Notes: generated from the sequence alone by a model not told the origin. DNA of 64,000 nucleotides from Siphonodentalium dalli (GCA_032622095.1 CP136065.1:22622134-22686133), one strand, 5' to 3'; numbered from the stretch's first letter, positions 47,380 to 58,928 are shown. Numbers and translations are program-made.

Positions 47380-49125
47380 AACTAGAGGTCACCCTAATGA
47401 TCCACATGCAGTTTGGTGATGATCGGATGAGAGATATGCTCTGTAGGATGTGCTAAAGGATTTAGTAATGTAAATAGTAAAATCCAAGATGGCCACTGGT
47501 GCCCATGTTTTTCAATCGTTAAAATTTGACAGCCCTCCATCCAGAGGTGATCCTAGACTTACACACTAAATATCGTTGAAATCGGTCAAAGTTTGTACGA
47601 GTTAGCGAATGACCAAAATCTATAAAAATAGACAAAGTAAATCCCATAATTATAGTATACAGATTGGACAAACATGGTTTTCGAACTCAAGCTAGATATT
47701 GTTGCAAAAGACACATATACCAAATATCATTACATCGGTCAACGTTTGATTGAGTTATCATGGTCTCATGCCCAGCCGTATGCCCAGTTGCTCGGTTGCC
47801 CGCCCGACTGCCCACCTACCGACCTTGCCAAAGCATAAGTTGAGTTTTTTTTTTAAACTTGACTTAAACTACTGGAGGTTCTCTCTTGATAAAACCAGCT
47901 AAAGTAATGCTAATTCGTATGATTTAAACATATTTTATTATCCCTCAGTCAATAAACAAAATACAAATTTTATGATGATCAGACTAAAAGACCGATCTGT
48001 AGCCCGTGCTAAAGGATTTAGTCATACAAAGAGTAAAATCCAAGATGGCTGCTAATGGCCATGTTTTTGGGCCGAATGAGCTCAAAATGACTCGTTCCCA
48101 TCTATATGTCATTGTTAACATCCATGACAAATTTTATGATGATCAGAATAAAATTACGACAAATAGCCCGTGCTAATGGATTGAATTTTGAAATCAAAGA
48201 TGGCCGCTGGGGCCATGTTTTTCATCCAAATGAACCCAAAATGACTCGTTCCCATCTACATTGCAATTTCAACAGCCATGAAAAATTACATGATGATCAG
48301 ACCTGTAGCCCATGCTAAAGGATTTAGTCATACAAAGAGTAAATCATTGTTAACATCCATGACAAATTTTATGATGATCAGACTAAAAGTATGACCTGTA
48401 GCCAATGCTAAAGGATTTAGTCATACAAAGAGTAAAATCCAAGATGGCTGCTGGCGGCCATGTTTTTAGGCCGAATGACCCCACAATTACTCGTTCCCAT
48501 CAACTTGTCAATATTAACATCCATGACAAATTTCATGATGATCAGACTAACAGTACAACCTGTAACCGGTGCTAATGGATTGAATTTCGAAATCAAAGAT
48601 GGCCGCTGGTGGCCATGTTTTTTGGCCGGATGACCCGAAAAATTCTTGTTCCCATCCACATGTCATTGTTAACATCCATGAAAATTTTTATGATCATCCA
48701 ACCAAAGGTACGACATGTAGCCCGTGTCAAAGGATTTAGTCATGCAAAGAGTAAAATCTAAGATGGTTGCCGGCGGCCATGTTTTTCGGCCAAATGACCC
48801 CAAAATTACTCGTTCCCATCTACATGTCAATATTAACATCCATGACATATTTCATGACCATCAGACGAACAATAGCCTGTGCTAATGGATTAAATTTTGA
48901 AATCAAATATGGCCACTGGCGGCCATGTTTTTTTCCAAATGACCCCACAATGAATCATTCCGGTCTAAATGTTGATGTCAACAGCTATGACAAATTTCAT
49001 AATAATTCGACCAAAGGTACGACCTTTAGCCTGTATTGTTGATGAATCACGCACACACGCACACACGCACACACGCACACACGGATGACAGACGACAAAG
49101 CCACGGCAATAGCTCATTCTTTACA
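47380..49125 (+). repeat. ~170-bp satellite-like repeat, block 1
   Basis: About nine units: AGCCCGTGCTAAAGGATTTA, GTCATACAAAGAGTAAAATC, CAAGATGGCTGCTGGCGGCC, ATGTTTTTNGGCCNAATGAC, CTCGTTCCCATCTACATGTC, CATGACAAATTTNATGATGA. It ends with a (CACACACG)n run and GGCAATAGCTCANNCTTTAC, AAAGTAAAGTTGAGCTAA, a hairpin-like retroposon tail. Confidence 0.9.
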
Positions 49126-49129
49126 AAGT

Positions 49130-49600
49130 AAAGTTGAGCTAATAACATTGACCTAAAAATGTACAAATAAAAGCTCGGACAAAATTAAACATGTTGCAAA
49201 AATTTTGTAAGTCGAAAAAAGGGGGATAACTTCACAAAAAAATGCAGACAAACGTCATAATCGCAGGTGCAGAGGTTAGCATGGTACTAAATGTCTGGGT
49301 CAAGTTAAAAAAAATTTGACCTAAAAATTTGGAATAAAAGATCGGTCAAAATTATACATGTTGCAAAAAGTCGAAAAAGGGGGAATAACTCCAGCAAAAA
49401 AAGTCCGACAGACGTCATAATCTCAGGTGTACAGGTTCCCATGGTTGATGCCTGTGCCAAGTTTCACGAATATTGATAAAAAAAAACGACTGAGAAAAAC
49501 TCCGGACAAATTTGTTTCCAAGGACGGACGACGGACGGACGGCAGACGGACAAGCTTACTCCAGTATACCCCCCCTAACTTCGTTGCGGGGGGGTAAAAT
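49130..49600 (+). repeat. Retroposon-like repeat, ~145-bp subunits, block 2
   Basis: About three subunits of the same family, ending with a GGACGGACGACGGACGGACG run and CCCCCCCTAACTTCGTTGCG. Confidence 0.85.
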
Positions 49601-49796
49601 AAATAGCTTAGTTATAGGAACAGAAAAGGAAGAGATATACCCAGTAGTAAAAATCCACTATCATATACTGCGGGTTCCAAAACTATAATATATTTGATTC
49701 AAAATTCATACTGTGAAATAGAAATATTCATCATTACATAACTGGTATTCAGGAGAGATGTTGAGGGTGATACCCTCATTCATGAGATATACATAC

Positions 49797-49975
49797 CCAT
49801 GTATGATCCAGAGCAGACAACTCCAGCATCTTCACTGTGAAAACAATCAGTAGATCCCCATCCATCATGTCCACACTGTGTAATAGATGTTTCAGTTCCC
49901 AGACATCCTACTTCATCCAACCATATTGTACCAGAGCCTTGTCCATAGAATGCACTTCCAATTCCTCTACCCGAA
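49797..49975 (-). CDS. Exon: SRCR domain A, second half
   Basis: This exon encodes the C-terminal half of an SRCR domain. The peptide runs [22 protein letters not shown], then [31 protein letters not shown], the usual order of the last four cysteines. The acceptor follows ttctctctaatag and the donor is ATGG|GTATGT. The length of 179 bp starts at codon position 3 and exits in phase 1, so it joins the phase-2 exit of the exon at 58784-58928 and then feeds a phase-1 Frizzled exon. The joined domain has six cysteines in the group-A pattern. The intron between the two halves is about 8.8 kb and is full of satellite and transposon sequence. No second copy of this half was found in the window. Confidence 0.85.
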
Positions 49976-50587
49976 CTATTAGAGAGAAAATTTGTTAGCT
50001 GTTATTGTTGGTCAAGTCAATTCATTTACTGATTGATTGCCTTAGAACATACAAATAAGATAAAGTGTGTACATAGACATAACATTGAAGTTCAAATTTC
50101 ACCAGTAACTGTATGAGAATGAACTGGGTCATTTCAGACATTTGTAATTAATCTTTGAAATTAGTTGTGATGCCAAGATTATAAAAATGTCCACAACAGG
50201 CTTCTCAACGGTACCAGTATCAGTCACAGAAGAGCTGGCAAATTTCACAGTACCGATACTGATTGTTGAGTAATGCCGATACACGGTACTAGGCGGAACT
50301 CAAATTAGTAGATTTACTAGATTATATACGTGTATAAGTGATGGATAGCTTGATTCAGTTGTTAATTACAGCATTGGGCTTGTGGTAACAAAACCATATT
50401 TGAAACAGTGTTTGTTATTGCTTTATAAATGTTCTTTTAGTTGTATAGTATCAGTCCCAATTTTTATGTTGCCCTGACCAAAATGAAAGGCAATACTATC
50501 TATTGTAATTCAATTGAGTATTTGTCACTAAAAACAAGCATTCTGATTGGCTGAGAGTGGCTAGTTTTACTTTTCAATTCACCGACA
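49976..50587. other. Intron sequence, no recognised feature
   Basis: Nothing recognised. Confidence 0.5.
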
Positions 50588-50785
50588 TCGGCCACTTCAG
50601 CAAGCATCAAATTTGAATGTAGAATGATAAAATTTCATCGACGCAGAACGGATTAACAAAACGAGCACAACCACGCGTTGTTTTCTATAGATACCGTTCA
50701 TTGACCGCTTCAGCATGCATCAAATCTGAATGTAGCGTGGTAAAATTTTATCAGCCCAGAACAGAGTAGCGAAACGAGCCAACCT
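50588..50785. repeat. Two-copy tandem repeat
   Basis: CACTTCAGCAAGCATCAAAT, then TTGAATGTAGAATGATAAAA, recurs about 112 bp later as CGCTTCAGCATGCATCAAAT. Confidence 0.75.
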
Positions 50786-50930
50786 GCCCCACAGGAAATT
50801 GTTAAGGAGCAGTGTTCCGAGTAAAGCAATAAAGCAATGAACAAATCCAATGATTTGCGCACGGTGACAACAGAAACATGCAAATTCCTTGTTAAATTGA
50901 ATTACAATGGAGATAAACATACCCTGTTTT

Positions 50931-51049
50931 GTTGTACATTCAGGGATTCGAGCATGAAAACAGTTTGTGAACTCGCCGGCTATGTGAACTCGCCGAAAAG
51001 CCGGCTAGTTCACAAACTGTTTTCATGTTCGAATCCCAGAATGTACAAC
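50931..51049. repeat. Hairpin (foldback element)
   Basis: GTTGTACATTCAGGGATTCG, then AGCATGAAAACAGTTTGTGA, is complemented by the second arm ending GAATCCCAGAATGTACAAC. The loop contains GAACTCGCCG. Confidence 0.88.
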
Positions 51050-51130
51050 GTAACATGGTACGTCTATCTCCTAATCGGTAGACACAAAGAGTAAATTATA
51101 TTATCGCGACCTTCACTGCCATATTGATGA

Positions 51131-51645
51131 ACCCTTTCATGATGGGAGCTGAACTGGTACAGCATTAAAAATCCTGTGCCAGTGCATTCTCTAATATATG
51201 CAAGTCTCCCAGCCTCACATATATAAGAGAATGCTTGGCTTACAGGGTCAAGGTAAATATAGTTACAATGTATTTTCTTATATATACGAGGATTCCCATG
51301 GGAGACTCACATATATAAGAGAATGCTTGGCTTACAAGGTCAAGGTAAATATAGTTACAATGTATTTTCTTATATATACGAGGATCCCCATGGGAGACTC
51401 ACATATATAAGAGAATGCTTGGCTTACAAGGTCAAGGTAAATATAGTTACAATGTATTTTCTTATATGTACGAGGATCCCCATGGGAGACTCACATATAT
51501 AAGAGAATGCTTGGCTTACAAGGTCAAGGAAATATAGTTACAATGTATTTTCTTATATATACGAGGATCCCCATGAGAGACTCGCATATGTAAGATAATG
51601 CATTGGCACAGGGAATTTCAGGAAGCTTCAGTCATTAAAGGGTTA
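51131..51645. mobile_element. TTAA-type element with 92-bp tandem units
   Basis: The ends read CCCTTTCATGA and TCATTAAAGGG with TTAA on the right (TGAA on the left). Inside, four units of 92 bp (atgcttgg at 51231, 51323, 51415, 51507) carry TTTTCTTATATATACGAGGA and CACATATATAAGAGAATGC, which are mutually complementary. Confidence 0.75.
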
Positions 51646-52312
51646 ATTTAAATTTAAAATATATCTCCTAGAAGTATCTTGCCCACTGAACTATAAGGTA
51701 CATCCCCCCATTAACTAGGAAGGGTTAACAAACCCCTGAGTTGAAATGGTACGAAAATTCTATGGTACATTTTATCATGTTTCGTGACTTCCTGAATACT
51801 GTAATATCCAACCACGTGATCTCTGATACAACAAAACCAATTTCTCAGGGTCACTATTAAAAATATTTGTGTTTGTCCACTCCGACCCTAGATTTTGAAA
51901 ATGTGTAGGTAGGTAGGTAAATATTTTTATTTTTTTTCATTAGACCTGATATTTATACCATGTTATAATTTCCATTATAATAAAACATATCACAAATAAC
52001 ATGACTCGGCATGCTTTATTTGACTAGTAATGTTGCTGAAAATTGTCATTAGGACTTTATCTTTGACTCCTCTTTGGGATCTCCTTGTGAATTTCTGCAC
52101 AATTCTTGCACACTGGCAGCACCACCTTGTATCTCTTTAATATGTCAGGGTCCTTGTGCAGTTAGGCCAACAGCAGTGGCAGCAGATGTCCAGACTCTTG
52201 CGAAGAACAATGAAAGTGTCAATGACACTGTAGCTCAACTTTGTAAAGAAGGTAATTTTTTTGTGATGAGCAATGAATAGAGAGATTAAAAAGGAGTGTA
52301 AAAAATGAGCAG
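51646..52312. other. No recognised feature
   Basis: 51650-51720 resembles the ends of the 2.7-8.2 kb composite (GTATCTTGCCCACTGAACTA). A 68-codon frame at 52074 has no known motif. Confidence 0.45.
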
Positions 52313-54450
52313 TAAAGGATTTAGTCATACGCAGAGTAAAATCCAAGATGACTCGTTCCCATCTACATGTCATTGTTAACATCCATGACAAATTTCATGA
52401 TGATCAGACGAACAGTACGACCTGTGGCCCGTGCTAATGGATTAAATTTTGAAATCAAATATGGCCACTGCCGGCCATATTTTTTGTCCGTATGACCCCA
52501 AAATAACTCGTCCATCTACATTCCAAGTTCAACAGCCATGACAAATTTCATGATGATCAGACTAAAGGTACGACCTGTAGCCCGTGCTAAAGGATTTAGT
52601 CATACAAAGAGTAAAATCCAAGATGGCCGCTGGCAGCCATGTTTTTTGTCCGAATGACCCCAAAATGACTCGTTCCCATCTACATTCTAATTTCAATAGC
52701 CATGAATTTTTTTATGATGATCATACTAAAGGTACGACCTGTAGCCCGTGCTAAAGGATTTAGTCATACAAAGAGTAAAATCCAAAATGGAGGCTGGCGG
52801 CCATGTTTTTTGGCCGAATGACCCCAAAATTAATCGTTCCAATCTACTTGTCAATATTAACATCCATGACAAATTTCATTATGATCAGACGAACAGTACA
52901 ACCTGTAGCCCGTGCTAATGGATTGAATTTTGAAATCAAAGATGGCCGCTGGCGGCCATGTTTTTCGGCCAAATGACCCCAAAATGACTCGTTCCCATCT
53001 ACATGTCATTGTTAACACCCATGACAAATTTTATGATGATCAGACACCAAAGGTACGACCTGTAGCCCGTGCTAAAGGATTTAGTCATACAAAGAGTAAA
53101 ATCCAAGATGGCTGCTGCGGCCATGTTTTTTGGCCGAATAACCCCAACATTAATCGTTCCCATCTACATGTTAATATTAACATCCATGACAAATTTTATG
53201 ATGATCAGACAAACAGTACGACAAATAGCCCGTGCTAATGGATTGAATTTTGAAATCAAAGATGGCCGCTGGGGCCATGTTTTTCATCCAAATGAACCCA
53301 AAATGACTCGTTCCCATTTACATTGCAATTTCAACAGCCATGAAAAATTACATGATGATCAGACTAAAGGTACGACCTGTAGCCATGCTAAAGGACTTAG
53401 TCATACAAAGAGTAAAATCCAAGATGGCTGCTGGCGGCCTGGTTTTTCGGCCAAATGACCCCAAAATGACTTGTTCCCATCTACATGTCATTATTAACAT
53501 TCATCACAAATTTATGATGATCAGACAAAAGGTACGACCTGTAGCCCATGCTAAAGGATTTTGTCATACAAAGAGTAAAATCCAAGATGGCTGCTGGCGG
53601 CAATGTTTTTGGCCAAATGACCCCACAATTACTCGTTCCCATCTACATGTCAATATTAACATCCATGACAAATTTCATGATGATCAGACGAACAGTACGA
53701 CCTGTGGCCCGTGCTAATGGATTAAATTTTGAAATCAAATATGGCCACTGCCGGCCATATTTTTTGTCCGTATGACCCCAAAATAACTCGTTCCCATCTA
53801 CATTCCAAGTTCAACAGCCATGACAAATTTCATGATGATCAGACTAAAGGTACGACCTGTAGCCCGTGCTAAAGGATTTAGTCATACAAAGAGTAAAATC
53901 CAAGATGGCTGCTGGTGACCATGTTTTTTGACCAAATGACCCAAAAAAGACTCGTTCCCAGCTATATGTCATTGTTAACATACATGACAAATTTTATGAT
54001 GATCCGACCAAAGGTACGATCTGCAGCCCGTGTCAAAGGATTTAGTCATGCAAAGAGTAAAATCTAAGATGGCTGCTGGCGGCCATTGTTTTTTGGCCGA
54101 ATGACCCCAAAATTACTCGTTCCCATCTACATGTCAATATTAACATTCACGACAAATTTCATGACAATAAAACGAACATTATGGCCTGTATCCCGTGCTA
54201 CTGGATTGAATTTTGAAATCAAAGATGGCTGCTGGTGGCCATGTTGTTTTTCCGAATGACCCCAAAATGACTCGTTCCCATCTACATGTCAATGTCAACA
54301 TTCATTACAAATTTCATAATAATCGGACCAAAGGTACGAACTGTAGCCCATGCTAGAGGAAATGGTTGACGAATCACACTCTCACACACACACGCACACA
54401 GACGACTGATACCAAGCCATGGCAATAGCTCAAACTTTACAAAGTAAAGT
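52313..54450 (+). repeat. ~170-bp satellite-like repeat, block 2
   Basis: About twelve units of the same family with the same terminal (CA)n run and GAGCTAA hairpin tail. Units alternate between a 'GTCATACAAAGAGTAAAATC' type and an 'ATGGATTNAATTTTGAAATC' type. A unit near 53230-53350 is almost identical to one near 48170-48290 in block 1, and 52410-52640 repeats at 53700-53910. Long frames here are repeat artefacts. Confidence 0.9.
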
Positions 54451-54519
54451 TGAGCTAAAAAACGCAAATTCAACATGAGCTTCACAAGATTGTTGTTAAA
54501 TTGACATGTATATCAAGGG

Positions 54520-55666
54520 TAGGGTCCTGCGAATATTCGATATTCGATTCGAGATTTGATTCGAAAGTCAAATTCGATTCGAATTCGAGTCAAAATTGCC
54601 AACTCGAAATTTCGAATATACACCGGTGGAAAAGTAGGCTGTTTACGGACATCGATCTTAGCTGTTTTTGTGCCATTTAATTACAGAAAATGATGTATAT
54701 ATGCACCTTATAATTCTTATTATATATCGCGATTATATATATTAAATATAAGTATAGCCAGCAATTAGCCACTATATATAGGACTACTAAATACGCTTGA
54801 ATTCTAGCTTAGAACATGGTAGCCAAAAGCTCGGAGATCACCGATGGACCGACAATGCGCGAGAATAATAATAGCTATGAGACTGAGCAACCGCTAGCGT
54901 TATCCGCCGTCTATCCGTCTCAGATTCTGCATTATGTAGTATAGCTGAGAATTTAAACAACACGTGTTCTCGGCATCGAAAAGTGCATTTTGGCGATGTT
55001 TTCTTCTGAAGTTTACTTTCAATTTCTGAGCGTTCTTTGACATGTCGTCGTTATTCATGTTTATTTTAAACATGATAAAGCTGCAGGTAGTGCAGGGATG
55101 TACACGTGAGATGAATGCAACCTGGTGTATAAATCGCAGGCATCTGGGACAATGACCCATCTATGGAATCATATGTCCAAGAAGCATCCAGCACTACATA
55201 AGCAGGCTACCCTGCGACTGTTGTTGCATCTTCAAGTTTATAACAACGTGTGATTCCGAATGCCGATTTGAAATTTTGCAAGTACATGCAAAGTTGCAAA
55301 CTGTACAAATTTCGCGTGATTTTAGTTCTGATAATCCGTTTAGTGGTTATATATTAATCGTTGTGACGGCCGCATGGACATTTTTTTTTAATCTGCCTTT
55401 TTTTCTCGACAATTATCATTTGAAGTTAATAGTATTGCAAATGAAAGTTCATCGCCACATTAGTTATGATGGAACTTCGTGCATGTAGTTGATAGAACGT
55501 TTCACAAATCGTTTAATCGTTGACAAAACATGCCCAATTGAGAATGCAACACACAGATATGATTCGATTCTATATTCGATTCGATATTCGACTCGATATT
55601 CGACTCGATTTCCAGAATTCGATTCGATATTCGATTCGATCAAAATCTCCAATTCGCAGGACCCTA
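54520..55666 (+). mobile_element. hAT transposon, 1,147 bp, exact 8-bp target duplication
   Basis: The termini are TAGGGTCCTGCGAAT and ATTCGCAGGACCCTA, perfect over 15 bp. ATCAAGGG is duplicated at 54512-54519 and 55667-55674. Both ends carry subterminal ATTCGATTCGATATTCG-type repeats. The termini resemble those of the outer hAT at 21116 (TAGGGCCCTGCGAA), so the two are probably related families. It holds only a BED-finger remnant. Confidence 0.95.
55131..55253 (+). pseudogene. BED zinc-finger remnant inside the hAT
   Basis: The frame reads KSQASGTMTHLWNHMSKKHP and then runs to a stop at 55251. T.THLW.HM...H is the second half of a BED finger (His pair). The cysteine half upstream is broken by a stop. 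There is no downstream transposase. Confidence 0.6.
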
Positions 55667-56014
55667 ATCAAGGGTCGGGGCACATGTTGGCAGAATCGAT
55701 GCATGTATCCCGGATTTCAGTCGGAAGATAGGGGCAGCTATATTTAGGCGTCTGGGGTGGCTTGATCGACATTGTCTCTCAGATTTTATTCATTGAACAC
55801 AGGGTCTTACAACTTACATCCAGACTCCAGAGTGGTGTCATCTGAGTCATCTCCAGTCACCAGTGTTGGAGCATGCCTGCTGCAGCCGTGAAACCTTCAA
55901 AACATTCTCAATTCAAGCTATATGCAAGCCGGAATTGAACAAGAACTGGGTATGCGTCGCAGTGGGATTGGTTGGGACAGGGTGGGGGAGAAATATAAAG
56001 TGGACACCCCATGT

Positions 56015-56960
56015 CCCCTATTACCGGTGGTCCTTTATTACCGGTGTATATCATATTTTCATGTTTTTTGTTGCTCGTCGATTACTAGCTTACCGGGAAT
56101 CTTACCGGTGCTTTACCCATTACCCGTCGATGTTTTTCTGGTACTTTTTTCGTCTGACGTAATTACGCTAAGGCTAACGTTAGCGGATTTTGGCGTTATC
56201 GGTCCCTGACTGCTTTGATTCAGTGTTATTTACGTATATTACTACCATTTACGACCAGTTTAATGAATAAAACAGACTAAAGAGCGAGTATTAATTAAGG
56301 TGAGTAAGTTGTCTGAAGAAAAAATCCCAGGACTATATGCCTTAAATATAACACATCGTTGTCTTGGAATGTTTGCGTGGGCATGTGGGATAAGTTAACT
56401 GGAATGCGCCTTTGGGGGCAGTTCTGTCAATTTTTTTTCTCTTAATATCATTGGAATTGTCGGAAGTTTGTTTGAAACTGTTGGAACTAATTTCAATTTT
56501 CAGAAAACTGCCAGGTACGAAGCAAATAATACTATTTTTAATAACAAAAACTAGCGCTGCTTCCAGTGCTATAGTCTCAATTGTGTGCTACAGCATGGTG
56601 TTATTTGACTTTTGGATGATTGAGAAGGTGTAGTTTAGATCAACATTCTCCCAAACAAAATCTCCTTCTGATTGAGAGTCAATAATTATTCACATTCATC
56701 GCAAACCATGTGTCAGACATAGTAAACCCGGGCATTTTTTATTTGCACCGGTAATAGGTGACAGGTCTACCAGTGACCTTCCGGTTGGGTGACCTACTTT
56801 TATTATTTATAGCGAGCACAGACAATTAGATCGGAAAATAAGTTTTAGTGATTTTTGTAGAAGAATAATCACTTTTCATAGTACTGATTAAAAAAATAAT
56901 AGAAATTGCATATTTATGTGTAAAATCTGTGGTCAAAGTTAAGACCACCGGTAATAGGGG
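56015..56960. mobile_element. DNA element with TIR CCCCTATTACCGGTGGTC
   Basis: The 18-bp inverted termini are exact. The flanks ACCCCATGT and ACCCCAGT may be an imperfect 8-9 bp target duplication. More ACCGGT motifs lie inside. No transposase is visible and the superfamily is unresolved. Confidence 0.6.
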
Positions 56961-57911
56961 ACCCCAGTATATATTGACTCGAGGGGTTAATCTGCATAAT
57001 TTTGTTTTGAACTAAAACGCAATTTGCATGGGCTGTTTGGTCTGTTATTACCGACACTCTTATTCGAGAGCGGCTATGTTGTCTCCGATCTCAGATGCAT
57101 TGTCTATTTTTGGGAACCTTTTCTGGGGTAGCCATCGTGGCGTCTGCAAACGACCTTGACATCCGCGATCATTCGGCTCATTTCGGCCGATTCCGTAACT
57201 TAAACGACGCAATTATGTACACGGAGTAGTTCTGATGAGCCGCTACCGGAAGTAGAAAAAGTATGGAGTAATATGTTCCGGACGGCAAAGGATTGCCGCT
57301 AAGAGGAAACGGGTTAGCCGATTTTGACAAAAAAACAAAAACAAAAGCAATTTTAGGGAAGTGCAATAAAAATATTTCGGTCGGGGGGTTAAATGAGTCA
57401 GTCGGGAGTGGACAAACAAACCTATTTTTAATTTTGGCCCAGTCGATTCATCCTCTTTTCCCCCCAGTAGGACATTCTTCGTGAGTGGGGTGGGTGTGAA
57501 ATCCATGGTTTACCACACTGCATTCTGAGACAGATCCAAACATTTCACACACTGTAAGGCTATTATTCATTTCCTTTCAACAATTTCAAGTAAAGTCTGA
57601 TTTTGAAGTTACAGGAAATCTCAAATTCTGATTTCTGTATAAAATCAAATCAAATCATATCTCATGAAATGAAACATATTAATTATCATCAGGACGCACC
57701 ACACACATTACAGAAGCACAATGTAATAAGCCGGATTCCAGTAACACATTGTTGCTGCAGTGGCAATGCATGCAAACTACTATGGAATCTTACACGACCG
57801 CAATTGGACCAGCGGTTGTCAAACGCGACGGCAGTTGATCTGACACAACTTCAGGGTCAGTTGGCACCTAAATTTGATGTTCTTTATAAACACAAATGTA
57901 CACCATCACTA
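56961..57911. other. No recognised feature
   Basis: Short frames on both strands without motifs. The frame at 57603-58001 runs into the 5S-like repeat and is not called. Confidence 0.5.
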
Positions 57912-57953
57912 TGTAACGAGAGAAGGGTGGAATGCGGGAGTCGCACCGAAAGT

Positions 57954-58031
57954 TGGCAGCACCCGAAATCTCAGGCCACCGGTCACCCATCCAAGTACTA
58001 ACCGGGCTCGACGTTGCTTAACTTCGGTGAC
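57954..58031 (-). pseudogene. 5S rRNA-like segment, copy 1
   Basis: It keeps the AAGTTAAGCAACGTCGAGCC (box A/IE region) and GGTTAGTACTTGGATGGGTG (box C) of the 5S internal promoter. The first 40 or so bases of 5S are replaced, and the 3' part (GGTGGCCTGAGATTTCGGGT) deviates, so it is not a functional 5S gene. Confidence 0.85.
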
Positions 58032-58276
58032 GACACAAGGCGTCTTAACCACTGGACCAAAGAAGCATGCTCCATTGGAGCTGTTGATTAATCGGCCTTC
58101 TATATTTACAACGCAACCGCTACATTCCTCCCTTCCTCGTTGTTGAGGTTCACCGCCAAGTGATCCTCACCCAAGTTCCTCTGTCAGAGCGGTCGCACCA
58201 TGACACAGACTCTGAGGACCGGACGAGCCCCCAGTGTAACAGGAGAAGGGTGGAATGCGGGAGTCGCACCGAAAGT

Positions 58277-58354
58277 TGGCAGCACCCGAAATCTCAGGCC
58301 ACCGGTCACCCATCCAAGTACTAACCGGGCTCGACGTTGCTTAACTTCGGTGAC
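58277..58354 (-). pseudogene. 5S rRNA-like segment, copy 2
   Basis: Same as copy 1 at +323, with the internal promoter boxes intact. Confidence 0.85.
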
Positions 58355-58599
58355 GACACAAGGCGTCTTAACCACTGGACCAAAGAAGCATGCTCCATTG
58401 GAGCTGTTGATTAATCGGCCTTCTATATTTACAACGCAACCGCTACATTCCTCCCTTCCTCGTTTTTGAGGTTCACCGCCAAGTGATCCTCACCCAAGTT
58501 CCTCTGTCAGAGCGGTCGCACCATGACACAGACTCTGAGGACCGGACGAGCCCCCAGTGTAACAGGAGAAGGGTGGAATGCGGGAGTCGCACCGAAAGT

Positions 58600-58677
58600 T
58601 GGCAGCACCCGAAATCTCAGGCCACCGGTCACCCATCCAAGTACTAACCGGGCTCGACGTTGCTTAACTTCGGTGAC
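58600..58677 (-). pseudogene. 5S rRNA-like segment, copy 3
   Basis: Same at +646. The adjacent tRNA-like box reads GGTCCAGTGGTAAAGACGCC, one base changed. Confidence 0.85.
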
Positions 58678-58783
58678 GAGACAAGGCGTCTTTACCACTG
58701 GACCAAAGAAGCATGCTCCGTTGGAGCTGTTGATTAATCGGCCTTCTATATTTACAACGCGACCGCTACAACTATATATATAC

Positions 58784-58928
58784 CTGTATCCCAGCATCCT
58801 GCAAATGACTGTAGCATCAGAGTTACCCCATCTGTCATCGCAAATAGTGCCCCAAATACCATTGTGATAAATCTCCACTCGGCCATTATTTGGGAGAGTT
58901 CCACCAACCAGCCTCACCTCGGCAGGGA
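58784..58928 (-). CDS. Exon: SRCR domain A, first half (multi-domain SRCR/Frizzled gene)
   Basis: This is the most upstream exon recognised of a minus-strand mosaic gene. It encodes the N-terminal half of a scavenger receptor cysteine-rich domain, with [23 protein letters not shown] and [11 protein letters not shown] in the canonical order. The acceptor is a cttactttcag tract (AG at 58929-58930) and the donor is ACAG|GTATAT. The length of 145 bp gives entry phase 1 and exit phase 2, the same as the SRCR exon at 18.1 kb. Cysteines are present in TICDD and VICRM. The extra Cys pair of group-B SRCR (before GRVE and after LG) is absent, which suggests group A. SRCR domains are extracellular ligand-binding modules. 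The donor directly abuts a 5S-like tandem repeat in the intron. Homology and frame are clear; expression is unknown. Confidence 0.85.

Larger units (their letters stand above)
57912..58773 (-). repeat. 323-bp tandem repeat with 5S rRNA-like and tRNA-like segments
   Basis: This array has 2.67 copies with an exact 323-bp period (starts 57912, 58235, 58558). On the minus strand each copy has TGGTCCAGTGGTTAAGACGC, which fits a tRNA-type box A. About 10 bases later comes a 78-bp stretch like the 3' two thirds of 5S rRNA (GTCACCGAAGTTAAGCAACG, then GGTTAGTACTTGGATGGGTG). The last copy ends 10 bp from the SRCR-A donor. Copies differ by only a few bases. Confidence 0.92.

Noticed and set aside
52930-53775. 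Overlapping frames of 75-129 codons containing KSKMAAGGHVF and SHLHVNINIHDKF
   Set aside because: They follow the 170-bp repeat in several frames and stop at random units. There is no domain.
57603-58001. A 132-codon plus-strand frame
   Set aside because: Its last third lies in the antisense of the 323-bp repeat and the rest has no motif or splice support.
57954-58677. Functional 5S rRNA genes
   Set aside because: The first third of 5S is absent and the 3' end does not match the expected stem, so these are 5S-derived segments.
58507-58783. Extension of the SRCR-A frame to 136 codons through the 5S-like repeat
   Set aside because: The open frame passes the donor ACAG|GTATAT at 58783 into the tandem repeat. 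The SRCR exon ends at 58784, matching the SRCR-B exon end.
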